Below are positions 12,496-23,029 of a stretch of DNA of 64,000 bases, one piece after another (the stretch's first letter is position 1; each line of letters begins with the position of its first letter). Under the pieces are notes generated by a model, which did not search any database, was not told where the DNA came from, and saw nothing but the letters and a program-made list of their open reading frames with translations. A program made the translations under genes and the position numbers. This DNA is from Platycnemis pennipes (taxonomy: Eukaryota; Arthropoda; Insecta; Odonata; Platycnemididae), in contig OW121854.1 in assembly GCA_933228895.1 (NCBI GenBank), positions 51,750,609 through 51,814,608 on the forward strand, in the 5' to 3' direction.

Positions 12496-13421
12496 TAGGG
12501 ATGCCACATCGGCTAAAAAACATCGAGTGGTCAATGTTTCGATGTTTATAAAAGTACTCACCACTCGCTCATTATTCATCGACAAAAAACATCGATGTTT
12601 CGATGTATCGAGTTTTTATGCCTTCATATCCGAGGTTAGGTATTATCACAGAGGTATTATGTATTAGGTACCTATCATGCATCAGAAATTTTGCATCTTC
12701 TTAAAAACTTAATTATTCGGAAAATTATTCGGAAATCGGGCCTTATTTAATAAAATAATACGCAAATATTTTTCCATTGAATTTATTTTTAAACATAGAA
12801 AACATATCACTGTTTCATAATGAAATAAAGATAAATAAACGTAATAAAACAAAGAAAAGAAATAACCCAATAAGGTGGGTGTAACTGTTCCCTAAAAATA
12901 TTCTAAGCTTGGTAGTATTAAAAAAAATCAAATTGAAAAACAGTGGGTTTAAAACGTTTAAACCTCCTAGTAGTCATCTGGGTAAGGAACACTCTTTGCT
13001 TTTTATGCAGCGACCCCAACCTACTCCTGTTATCTTGTACCACCAAGTTGAGAGCTGATACAATCCTCTCAGAAGGAACTGATGTAGGCATGGCGGATCA
13101 TGTTCTTGGAAGGCAAAACTGGGATGAAAACGTGAACGATTTTATACCTTCACTTGTTTCCCTACACGCGAACGATAGATGGCGTGATTAGGGGGGGTTT
13201 TTTCGTATTCTTAAAAGGCTTATGATAATCAGAAAAATGAATTATTGTACAACCAAAAACATTTATTATACCGCTCGTTTCCTAAGACATCGCTGCGATG
13301 TTGAGTGTTTTGAAAACATCGAGTCGATGTTCCATCGATTGTCATACCACTTGATGTTTTAGATGTATCGGCAAAAAAACATCGAGTAGTCCGATACATT
13401 GATGTCGATGTGACATCCCTA
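12496..13421. mobile_element. hAT-family transposon, internally deleted
   Basis: Terminal inverted repeats start TAGGGATGCCACATCG on the left and, reversed, TAGGGATGTCACATCGA on the right. The 8-bp duplication CATTGCGT occurs at 12,488-12,495 and 13,422-13,429. Eight-bp duplications and TAGGG-type ends are characteristic of hAT elements. Subterminal zones on both sides hold repeated CATCGA/TCGATG hexamers, likely transposase-binding sites. At 926 bp it is too short to encode a full transposase, but a C-terminal remnant survives inside. An intact empty site is preserved in the neighbouring tandem unit (see 13,422-13,911). Confidence 0.92.
12948..13094 (-). pseudogene. hAT transposase C-terminal (dimerisation) remnant
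   Basis: Minus-strand translation gives MPTSVPSERIVSAL, then NLVVQDNRSRLGSL, matching the pattern of the hAT family C-terminal dimerisation domain (TSVPSER followed by a small/hydrophobic run and RSRL). It covers about 49 codons and has no start. The DNA-binding and catalytic regions are deleted, so it cannot be functional. The overlapping plus-strand frame at 12,943-13,191 is a shadow. The location inside a 926-bp element with hAT ends and an 8-bp duplication supports the assignment independently. Confidence 0.85.
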
Positions 13422-13911
13422 CATTGCGTACCTGGTACATTTGGCGGCAGGACGTATAACTCACTGCTAATGGACTGCACATGGGTATTTTCACGATTCA
13501 AACATGCACAATCGAGTTTTCCTATTTGTAAGTAGATTTATTTGTTCCTCATTGCTTAAAAATCTAAAATGACCAGTGCTACTCCTCAAAACATCATTTA
13601 TACCCCGCGTTGGCAGTAGTTAAAGCACGTTTGTGTCCTTCACCTCCGTTGGAATATGATTCCACCGCATTCCAACCTATCGTTGCGTACCGGGCACATT
13701 TGGCACAATGGACTCTGCGGGGCTATCTGCGATTTAAACATGCACATTCGATTTTTCCTATTGTTAAGTAGATTTATGTGTTCTTTACTGCTTATATAAA
13801 TAAAATGACTAGTATTACGCCTCAAAACAGCATTTATACCCCGTGTTTGCTATAGTTAGAGCAAATCTGCGTCCTTCACCATTGTGAGAATAATATTCAA
13901 CCGCATTCCTA
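13422..13911 (+). repeat. Two-unit tandem duplication, period about 259 bp
   Basis: Unit 1 (from 13,422, its left edge cut by the hAT insertion) and unit 2 (from about 13,677) share TTGCGTACC, AAACATGCACA, AGTAGATTTAT, TCAAAACA-CATTTATACCCCG and ACCGCATTCC. Unit 2 reads CCTATCGTTGCGTACC where unit 1 reads CCTATCATTGCGT, hAT, ACCTGG, so unit 2 keeps the pre-insertion site. The 60-codon frame at 13,640-13,825 is not a gene. Confidence 0.85.
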
Positions 13912-14034
13912 CAGGTTATTTGCAAACTCCAAAACATACATCTGTAACTGAGAAAGAATGATTGAAATAATAATGGATACCCACCCTCATGAGTCGGTTT
14001 AGAGACGTTAGGATTATTTTTTGGAATCCCACCT

Positions 14035-14200
14035 TGGATGCCGGGTGTAGAGCCCCTAAAGTTCAGGAGTTCGTCTGTCGGATGGGACTTTAATCTGCCA
14101 TCCCCTTGGCGCCTTTCTTTAAGGGTAGGCTGGTTCCAATGTCGGGTTTCTCTGTATTTCTTCCTTCACCGAACCACACATACTGGTCTGAGGCGCCTTT
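14035..14200 (+). repeat. SINE family 2 body fragment
   Basis: Shares CCCCTTGGCGCCTTTC, then AAGGGTAGGCTGG, with the body of the copies at 10.5 and 46.6 kb, but the tRNA-like head is not recognisable. Decayed copy. Confidence 0.6.
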
Positions 14201-15849
14201 AAGGAGGTTGGTCCGAAAAGTGAAAGTCATGTCATTTTTTTTATATTTTCAGCACTTATAGAACGTAAGTTCCTCTATCTAATAAAGTAAAGATAACTAT
14301 ACCAACCCATACTCCTTTTTGCACAAATTGCATTTGAAATTACATACGATTAACGGCGAGAATGGCCGTCACATGGGAATATAACGTTTAAAAATACCAT
14401 AGTGTCATGTCATTTTTGCAAAAAACTGATATTTTATGCGTTATTTCACAAGAAATAAAATGAAACGAAAATAAAGGCATCAACCCACCGTATTTTTCGC
14501 TAAATCCACCAATTTCTGCGCTTATAGCAGACGAAATGCGTTAGTTGTCTTCAAGTGGCGCTGCGGTCGCTCTATGTAAAATGTATGGCGTATAAATAAT
14601 ATCACACTAATGAGATATTAATGCATTTTTCAGAAAAATATTATAACATAATGTTTGATAGTAATATTCTGGTGTTATAAATTAGTAAATTCATTAAGTA
14701 CATGAATATATTTCTTTAAAGCAAATGCTGAATTGACTCCATAGTCGAGCTGATTAAAAGAATCATAAAAAAGAAATTCGTCGACTTTACATCGTATTTC
14801 TTGTGATACTTATGACTTTCAATAGCTTAGGTAATTTTCTTTGTGAAGTAAGGATCACTTAGAAGGCATACACTCGTACTTAAATTAATAAGATTCCTCA
14901 GACAACTTGACTCACGCAGTCGCGAGCCAACCTCCTTAAGTTTGGGACAGACCAGTAATGAGATGATTGATTTTGACGGAGTACTAAGCGTGTATTTGAA
15001 GAGTAAAAGGCCAAAAAAGCCGTCGTAAATAATATAACCTGTTTTAATTAAAGATGATCGCGTTTGGAGCGTAGAATCATTGCAAAACATTCATGTCACA
15101 GGAATTTTTCACATGTCACTCAGGCTTGGGGTTTATGAACTGCTTTTTAATAGGAGCTTTTGTGTCTGAAAACTAATAATTTTCTCGATCCAATATCCGA
15201 CACAGGATATATAAAACGTCTTCATTTACCGCATCGAAATGGGTGCTGTGGACAGATCACGAATCTGACAGTGACATTCGAATTTCGCCCTCCGATCCCC
15301 CAAAAACCAATTATTCGCTTCCTGCGGAGCTGCCTAAACTACCGTTGACGTCGCGCTGGTGGCGATTCCGAAATAATTGCTGAAAAACCAAGTCATCACC
15401 TGCACGCTACTGTTTGGTGACCCCCTGTTGGCACTAAATGGAGAGTAACGGACATGGTTTTGACAAGTGTGTCGCGGCTATGAGAGCGCAAGAACAAGGC
15501 CAACAGCTCTCGTAGCGTAAATTGCCAACCTTCTCAGATTCAAAATTCATATTTTCCTGGACAAAGAAAGAGCATTTTTCAATGATAGAAAGACAGTGCT
15601 GGGTATTAATTTCACGATGTGTAATTAGAAAAATTCAAGCGAAAATGTTCTCGACAACCTGTTATAAATTTTTCATAAGGTTTAGAGGATTTTTTTAAGT
15701 GGTTCATGTTTGTCAGCAGGCCTGTAATCACTGAACGTCGAATTCAAATTACGGCTTTCACTAAAACGCTTTAATAAGTTCATAACTTTCATTTATTGAC
15801 ATCAAGGGCAAACATAAAAGTGAATTTCTACTTTCGATGAGCTAACGAC

Positions 15850-16649
15850 TACTTGAGACTTATGGTCTGTGGTTCTTTTCTTCCTGTTGGAAGACTGTCT
15901 GGTTCACAACCTGTTCTGTATACCTCATCCGAGGCCTGCCTTTTCCATTCTTCCCGTTTACTTTTCCCTCGATGATTGTCTTCATCAGGCCATCGTGTCT
16001 CAAGATGTGGCCTATTAAGATGTCCAGTCTTCTTTTCAATGTTTTCAGTAGACATCTCTTCTCTCCCACTCTTCTTAACACTTCTTCGTTTTTCACTCGA
16101 TCGATCCATTTTATCTTCATCATTCTTCGGTAGCACCACTGTTCAAATTCTGTGTAGCTATTAAGGCATTTGTAAATAAGTACCCCAGTTTCCGGACAAG
16201 ACTCAGTTGATATTTATCATCAAGAGCGTTATTTTAATACAACCTTTTCACTGTAGAGTCAACAATACAAGCGTTTGAACAAGTTCAGCTCCGAAGAGCC
16301 CAGAAAAACAAAAGAAAAACAATATTCACATTGAGACAAGGTACAGGTACTACGAGTATAAGAAATTTCATGGTACACTGAGTATGAGAAATTGCCTGTA
16401 TCTCAGCAACCACATTTCAACTGCTTCCAGCCTGGACTTCTCTGCTGCTATTATTGTCCATGCTTCGCTGCCATATAGTAAAATGCTCCAGATGTATGTT
16501 ATAGTGAAATGTTTCCTCACTTCAACGCTTGTATTTGCAGCTGTAAGCAGATTATTCTTCTGATAAAATGCTCTTTTTGCTTGGGCAATTTCTCTTTTAT
16601 ATCGTCCATCGCTGGTTACTCGGCTTCCCAGGTAGCAGAACTCTTCCAC
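15850..16649 (-). pseudogene. RTE LINE C-terminal domain, split by an insert
   Basis: The first part (16,649-about 16,390) reads EEFCYLGSRVTSDGRYKREI, QAKRAFYQKNNLL and LLYGSEAWTI to EAVEMWLLR. The second part (about 16,140-15,860) resumes with RRMMKIKWIDRVKNEEVLRR, HILRHDG and GRPRMRYTEQV, the usual end of such proteins. The roughly 250 bases between them have no LINE homology and break the frame. Confidence 0.82.
16140..16390. other. Insert inside the LINE C-terminal domain
   Basis: It separates the MWLLR and RRMMKIKW blocks that are adjacent in this type of protein. The insert is AT-rich and holds an imperfect duplicated motif (GAGTATAAGAAATTT and GAGTATGAGAAATTG, about 16,354-16,394). 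No clear inverted repeats or target duplication were seen, so its origin is unknown. Confidence 0.55.
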
Positions 16650-16689
16650 CTCCTCGAGTTTTTGTTTTCTTAGTTTAACATTGGTCCTA

Positions 16690-17410
16690 ACTTCCTTTCT
16701 CCTACTTCATAGAAATACCTTAGTTTTCTTTTTATTAATCTTCAGATGCTATTTGGTCATTGTTCTTTCAATATTTCTTATTGTCTTCTTTAAATCTCCT
16801 TTTGTTTCTGCCATGACTGCTATGTCTTCGGCGAATCGTGGCGTGCTGATTTTCTCCCCGTGGATATTCTCTCCCGGAGACTTTGCTTTGACTTCTTGGA
16901 TGTCTTTCTAGATGTACACATTGAAAAATACGGAAGACAGGCACATCCATACCTCACTCTTTTCTTTATTCTTACTTATGTACTGCTAAGTCCTGATTTA
17001 ATTGTGGCCACCTGGTGTTTATACAAGCTGCGGATAACTCTTCGGTCATTGTATAATACTCCATTTTCTTTCAGAACCTTTAGCATCATATTCCAATCCA
17101 CGTTGTGAAATGTCTTCTTCAAATCTACAAATGCAACAAACATCGGTAGATTCTTCTCTATTCTCTTATCTATAAGTAGCCCGAGGGCCAAAATCGCTTA
17201 TCTTGTGCCCTTGTTTCTTCTGAACACAAATTGTTCCTCATCCAGGAACTCCTCCGCTTTTCGCTCTATTCTTCTATAGATGATTCTGGTCAATATCTTC
17301 CAGGCATATGTCGTTAGGCTTATGGTCCTAAAATGTTCACAGTTCTCAGCTCTTTTCTTTTTGGCCCTAGGAATGATGATGTTCTTCTCAAAGTCCGTGG
17401 GTATCTCTCC
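16690..17410 (-). pseudogene. RTE LINE reverse transcriptase core, catalytic box altered
   Basis: Minus-strand pieces include EKNIIIPRAKKKRAENCEHF, ISLTTYAWKILTRIIYRRIE and EEQFVFRRNKGTR, then MFVAFVDLKKTFHNVDW (within 16,976-17,191). The last is the block that holds the first catalytic Asp; family members usually have A-F-D-N after the KK, here TFHN. The FADD box reads FAED (codons at 16,824-16,835), replacing a metal-binding Asp. Several stops interrupt the frame. The plus-strand frames at 16,681-17,108 are shadows. Confidence 0.82.
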
Positions 17411-17412
17411 TG

Positions 17413-18026
17413 TTAGCTACATATTGCATATGGTTTTGTACAGGTGAGTATATGTCTGCTCTCCGGCATTTTTATTATTTCTGCATGAATATCATCTATT
17501 CCTGAAGCCTTATTTATCTTCAGATCCCTTACAGCTGCATCAAATTCTGATCTTAAGATTGGGGATCGCAATTTTTCCTTATTGACTTCATTTTTCTCTT
17601 CGATTACTTCCGCTCTAAGATAGCTTCCACTGTACAACTCTTCCAAGTATTCCTTCCATCTCTTCACTTTGTTCTCATGTTCAATTAAGAGTTCTCCATT
17701 CTTGCCCCTGATGCTGTGACATCTTGCAGCACGTTGCAGTGATTTCTCACCATCCTGTAGGCAACTTCCACATTTCCTTTTCCTAGGTTGCTTTGTACAT
17801 CTTCGCATAGATCCTTCATCCACATTTCCCTTGCTTTTCTCGCTTTACGGTTTATTTCTTTACAGGTTCTTTTGTAGTGAAGTTGCCCTTCTTCAGTTTC
17901 CACACTTTTATATTTTATTCTCTCTTCAATCAACTCTAAGACTTCTTCTGTAATCCCTGGTTTCTTCTTGACAGATTTTCTTCTCCCCAGAACTTCTTCT
18001 GCTGCTTCCTGTAGCCCAATTTTCAT
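17413..18026 (-). pseudogene. RTE LINE linker and first RT block
   Basis: Two overlapping frames (18,026-17,685 and 17,823-17,413) carry what was one polypeptide across a frameshift. The first is Lys/Glu-rich (ITEEVLELIEERIKYK, KARKAREMWM), the linker between endonuclease and RT. The second ends in VRDLKINKASGIDDIHAEII, the first conserved RT block (A-x-G-x-DDI-x-AE). Between them is the INGEL-like segment common before the RT. The frameshift lies around 17,700-17,820. Confidence 0.8.
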
Positions 18027-18032
18027 TTTCCC

Positions 18033-18413
18033 TCATCTCTTTTCTACTGATTTCACGGTCAAACTCTCTTCTATTTTGTTTACCACTGCCTTCTGGAAGG
18101 CCAGCCGTTGTTGAGGTTCCCTTAGTTTCTCTACTTGCCATACGTTCTTCATTGATTTCTTCATTTTCTTGAGCTTTAAGTGGCATTTCATCATCACTAA
18201 GTTGTGTTCACTGTCAATATCTGCACCCAGGTAACTTTTGCAGTTCTTCACCTGGTTTCTGAACCTCTGCTTCACTAAAGTGTAGTCAATTTGAAATCTT
18301 TTTTTGTCTCCGGGCATTTTCCAGGTATATCTTCTCCGTTGGTGGTTTTTAAACAATGTGTTTTCCACCACCAACTGTGTTGTGTGCAGAAATATCCTGG
18401 TGAAGAGCGACAA
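18033..18413 (-). pseudogene. RTE LINE endonuclease C-terminal part
   Basis: Frame of 126 codons. Residues 17-70 match the end of an APE-like endonuclease: NTLFKNHQRRRYTW (18-31), then QIDYTLVKQRFRN (41-53), then GADIDSEHNLVMM (63-75). In the family the last block normally reads SDH, where the Asp and His are catalytic; here it is S-E-H at residues 68-70, so Asp is replaced by Glu. The enzyme would nick target DNA to prime reverse transcription. The N-terminal half with the other catalytic residues is absent. The 86-codon frame at 17,926-18,186 is a shadow for most of its length. Confidence 0.85.
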
Positions 18414-18529
18414 ATATTGTGTCGAGAATAGGCCACAGAAATTACGCGGAGATCAAGGATCCCTCTTTAATGACGACTCCAACATTCTTAGACGCATTAT
18501 TGAGTTTTTAACATCGAAATTTTAATAAA

Positions 18530-20080
18530 CTGAAGGTGATTACTTTATTTCATTCATTTTAGTCACAAGAATTCCACATAATTAAATATAACCATGCAAA
18601 CTTTTAACGCAAATGCTCTTTTTTATAACTTTGATAGGGATGCCAAATGACAAATCCGTTGACCTATTCTAAAAACAAAACATAATTCTACCTTTGTTAT
18701 TCAATAGAATTAGAACTCGAGCAGTATTTGATAGGATCCTTGCAAAGTTTTTTTTATAAAATAATAAGAGTGATCTTTGATATTCTTTACTTTCCTTTAT
18801 AATCCTAAAAATTTTCTTTCTCTCCTCTCCCATTCACTCAATGGCCTATTAACAAGAGTGACTACTGAAAATTAAGTGGGATGTTTAATGCCTTAATTAA
18901 ACAGGCTATCTTTAGAAATATTAATAAATAGAGGATCATGCTAGGATCACATGAAGTGACTAGTGCAGCAGAAGGATCAACCGTGGGAAGGGGTGGACCT
19001 GCCTTCGGTATTATTTGCTTGCCTAGAAAGCGTTGTGTTTCATGATAAAGAGGTTTGGAGATGTGGCACCGTAAATTTCTCGTTGAAAGCCTAATTGGCC
19101 CGTGCACTTATTAACATCCTTGCTTTAATTGCCCCGGTAAAACGCTCTAGGACCTATTTCTTGTCATTCTTATTCATGGAGTACACAAGGAACAAATTAC
19201 GAGTGGCTGATCTGAAAGAGGAGGATGGGAGTACTCTTGTAATAGTATCGTGACTTTTGAAAATGACGGTAATTTTACCTGCTATTAGGTTAGGGGGCTT
19301 GACTTTTTTCCACCGTCTGTGAGTAGTTAAATGGGGAAAATAAGTTTTTGTAACAATGAATAATTATTTCTCTGCCGTTTTGCATCAATAAAACCTGATT
19401 CTACTCTTCTCATTGAACTATTGATAAAGTACATAAAGATCGATTTGTAGCTATAAATATGTTCAAAGTTTCAAATGACCGTCCATTTTCCACTCCACCG
19501 TAATTGAAGAGTTACGCACATGATTAACTATGTTGTCTAAAGTGGGCGTTTGAAATATGATAGCCATTGATTGTCCTGGATCGTAGCTGGTGCAATAACG
19601 ATTCCTTCAGCTATTAATGAGTACACTCCATGAATTTTGCATTTCCTGATTGCATAGATCCTCGATTTTTCAGCTTTCAATCTGCCGAAAGCAATAAAAT
19701 CATACAGCATATGAGCCCTGGCTCGCTAATTATCTGAACTGTATAACTCGAGTCCCTCTGGTTGGCATTGTAGTAACCGAGCAGGGAAATGGCTTTTTTT
19801 TTAGATTCGCTACAGTGGTGCGCTTGTCTTTTTGAAATACGGCTCGTATTTACGGTCCCCAACTCCGATTGACAACCACAGGCACCGTCCCAGGGAAGTC
19901 TCCAAGTGCATTGTTTACCTTACCCCGGAGCGGAAGCGTTCCTACAAAGGAAATGATTAATATCACTGAATGACCGTTGCGCATGCCTACGAAAGAGTAC
20001 CCTATTACGAAAAAAAATTGGATGGGATTAAAAAAAATGAGCGGTTTTGAGTGCCTGCATAAGAAGAGAGAGGTAGTTGA
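18530..20080. other. Unassigned AT-rich sequence
   Basis: No gene, RNA or repeat recognised on either strand. Confidence 0.45.
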
Positions 20081-20099
20081 AAATGCTAAGCGTTTCCAT

Positions 20100-20640
20100 C
20101 AGCCTTAATTATGCAGAGGGGAGAATAAGCGGCCCTGTAGCACTCGCTACTTGCACGCAACGCAGTTTCCGTGGAGATTTCGCGATTCTTTTTAGTCACT
20201 TGTTTCTCTTTTTTCCTCTTACTCCAAACCCATTGAACGGAAAGACACCGAGTAGGGTTTCTCTTTCCGCGCGCAATCTCACCTCTACTCTTCCAGCCTC
20301 ACGGGCACTTGCCGTTATAACCTGACCACGAATTTGTATTTCAAACGCCGAGCGTTGCTCTTCGACGGAAATCCGAGCGCGAGCAAACGTGCCACACAAA
20401 GCGAGTGGGCGAATAAAACAAACATTTTTCCCTTCGCATCCCGACTAAAAAAAAGAAATGCTTAATAAACTACTCGCTGCAGTCAAAACGCTCGAAACAA
20501 AGCGGAAAAGGGTTTCGTGCTTCTTTTTTTATCTCTCTGTCTTTCTCTCTCATCGAGCGCTAGCTTACGCTTGACTGGCCGTTGACGTCTACCGCGGACA
20601 CTTGTCCGGTGACGTACGAACGCGGTCAGAAATAACGAAT
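20100..20640. other. CpG-rich block
   Basis: CpG-dense relative to its surroundings (TTTCCGCGCGCAATC, CCGAGCGCGAGC, GAACGCGG). Opposed frames at 20,077-20,399 are shadows of each other. Possibly a regulatory island or unmethylated promoter-proximal DNA; no transcript evidence is available from sequence. Confidence 0.35.
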
Positions 20641-21016
20641 GGCACTTGTGATTCGTGTATTACTGCGCTGCGCAACCGCGGTAAGAACTTCAAGACAAAC
20701 ACCATCCATAACTGGCCTGCCTTAATCATGAATCTGAATTTCAAGCTAGAGTAAATTCTTTTGATAGAAATCCTGGCCTGCCGCATGCATATTCTGTTCA
20801 CCTGCAATGTAGGATGATGGGATTATATTGAGATTGGGAGAGAGATGAAGTCAGATAAACCTGTACAATGTTCATTTTAGAAAGTATTAGTTTCATGTAA
20901 AACTTTGATGCTTTATGCTTCGGCCCATTTCCTAAAAATTTGAGCGTTTTGTCATAACATAACGAATGAAAAAACTGACATATTTGGTTTTAATATAGGT
21001 ACGCAGAAATTTTTAT

Positions 21017-21100
21017 CTGCATCTACATAAATGCAAAACCCTGCAATCCACCGTGTGGCAGGAGGTGAAGATCACCAAACATGTACTATTAATTATTAAT
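21017..21100 (-). mobile_element. LINE 3' tail, copy D
   Basis: CATCTACATAAATGCAAAAC then CCTGCAATCCACCGTGTGGC and AGGTGAAGATCACCAAACATG match the 3' end of LINE copies A and C on the minus strand. Only the terminal 80 bases or so are present. Confidence 0.75.
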
Positions 21101-21119
21101 GATATGAATAGCCTATAGA

Positions 21120-21185
21120 AGAACTCAGTGGAGAACTGCGTCAAACCAATCTAAGGATTGATGACTAATGATGATGATATGAATA
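21120..21185 (+). mobile_element. Possible RTE-type 3' tail
   Basis: GTCAAACCAATCTAAGGATT followed by GATGACTAATGATGATGAT resembles an RTE-type 3' UTR ending in a GAT-rich simple tail. It is short, so the call is tentative. Confidence 0.35.
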
Positions 21186-21680
21186 TTTAAGAGAAGGAAA
21201 ATCATTGTTATAAGCACCTCTAAAACACAAAGGCTTGCGTCAATAATTGGGGTTCCAATAAATTCTAGGTTTTTGAAATTGTACAATCACTTGTGGATTT
21301 CCGCAGTGCTGGAATGTTGGATAACTCTTCATTTTTCGGGTTTCAATGGCATTAAATGACAAGTATGACTACGGGAAAGACCTATAACAATCCTTTCTTC
21401 AACAAATTTCTTGTGTAATATCATTCCACTGCTTTTTCAGATATCTTAATCGTTGCCTTTTTTCTCACTTATTTCATTTCCCATTGTCCCACGATAGTCT
21501 TCAGGATAGTATTATGTCTGGAGGTTGGTCCCTAAAGGTTGTTTTGTAATCGAATTTTCATCATATTACCTTTTCTTCCCAACTATTTATAATTTATTTG
21601 CTACTTATTATTAATATGCATTTATATATTGATTATTTATAACTTCATGGTTTCAGGTTCAATTTCGTTAAATTTCCTGT

Positions 21681-21725
21681 CCACAATGAAAAGTATATAC
21701 AACTTAGTTGTACTTTTCATTGTGG
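21681..21725. repeat. 15-bp stem hairpin
   Basis: CCACAATGAAAAGTA and TACTTTTCATTGTGG are exact complements, with an inner CAAC/GTTG pairing. Possibly a remnant of a small foldback element. Confidence 0.7.
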
Positions 21726-22454
21726 GTTGATTATTTTGTCAAGTATTTGGAACCATTCATGACCCCTACGGCTGAAGGTGTGCGTCAGAATACCGTTTAT
21801 AAATTCTCATTCCTCCATCACAAGAATTCGGATCCGGAATTTTCCAAGAGGTAAGACTATATGAAGCAGTTAAACAAAAGTGTGGTTCCAAGACAAATAT
21901 TGCTCTCATGTACGTTAGATTCGAAGCCAAAGGCAGTGAATATACCAGCGCTTCACCGACTTTGTAAACAGGATTTCCACTCTAGTGATGGAAATTATTC
22001 CAATCACCGCATGAAGTCAATTCGAATTCCTAAAAAAACGCCAAAATTTGAATGTTCTCATAATGCTGATATTTCATTTTTGTTTACAAAGGGAACCAAC
22101 GATGCAATTTCTAAAGAATCATAAAGAGTCAAAACGTGAATAATAGGTTATCTGAAACGGGTTTGAGGGATTTGTTGGTTTAATGACTATAATGTTGCCT
22201 TCTGGAAGGCTTGTCTCATGCATTGGCATCAGCATAGATTTTTCATTAGTATTTCATCCTCGGCTGATGACGAGTGAAGATCAATCCAAGTCAGTACATC
22301 TGTCATCGAACCTTATTTTAAAAAGTTGGAACCTCGGACACCTATTGTAAGGAGCAGATATTACCGACTATGCGTATCTCATTACCCGTACTCCATTAAC
22401 TTTTTTAGCCTAGCCTTAAAACTGTGCCTCCAGTTCACATTGCCTTTAATTATA

Positions 22455-22621
22455 GATCGGAAAAGAAAATTCACTTTGTACATTTCCAAGTGTTATTGAC
22501 TTCGACCATGGTTTCGACACTTTCATGTAATTAACAAGTTCGACATAAAAGTGTCGAAACCATGGTCGAAGTCAATAAAACTTCAGTGTGGAATGTAAAA
22601 AGTTAATTTTCTTTTCCAATC
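22455..22621. repeat. Foldback element with 31-bp perfect inner arms
   Basis: Inner arms 22,493-22,523 and 22,548-22,578 are perfect complements around a 24-base spacer. Outer arms continue imperfectly to GATCGGAAAAGAAAATT and, reversed, GATTGGAAAAGAAAATT. About 167 bp in all, MITE-like in size. No clear target duplication was found. Confidence 0.8.
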
Positions 22622-23029
22622 TCGTGGTTCCACGAAGTCAAGCCTCAAACGTTGAACCGTGTTAAAAGTATAGATCGGTATTGAAATTCTACACCTACTC
22701 AGCTAATGATTTAATCAAGAAAGGTTTTGTCAAAATGCATCAGCATTCAATGTTAAAAGGAGAATTAGATGTATCCGTCTGCCTTTTACGTAAATTACCT
22801 GCATGGTAAAACCGCGTGGTATAGTTACAAGGCCATCCAAAGAGCCATTTTATCGTTGTCATCTTAAGAAATCAAGGTAATTGATTCGGCTGACGGCAGC
22901 ATTTCTGTGGTTACCTATTTCATCATTGGGAGAATTACGATTACGTGGAAGGATCGCTGAGGAAACAACGGTATCGTTGACTCACACCTATCCGATTGAT
23001 GAAACTTAATCATCCCTCCTCTCACTCGC

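Larger units (their letters stand above)
15849..18420 (-). mobile_element. RTE-like LINE, 5'-truncated and inactivated
   Basis: Minus-strand order from 18,420 down: C-terminal part of an APE-type endonuclease, a basic linker, reverse transcriptase blocks, then a C-terminal domain ending near 15,849. This single-ORF order and the motifs EEFCYLGSRVTSDG and LLYGSEAWTI point to an RTE-clade element. Multiple stops and frameshifts, plus a foreign block inside the C-terminal domain (about 16,140-16,390), show it is dead. Truncated at the 5' end near 18,420, so most of the endonuclease is missing. Confidence 0.88.

Noticed and set aside
16681..17108. Plus-strand hydrophobic frames resembling membrane proteins
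   Set aside because: They are antisense to the RTE reverse transcriptase; hydrophobicity arises from complementing Lys/Glu-rich codons.
22265..22300. CTGATGACGAGTGAAG as a hammerhead core
   Set aside because: CTGATGA is present but GAAA is replaced by GAAG without a pairing stem II of the right form.
22493..22578. Possible pair of complete hammerhead ribozymes in the foldback
   Set aside because: GAAAC-CATG-GTC is present in both arms, but the bases where CTGANGA should be match the box at only one or two positions on either strand.
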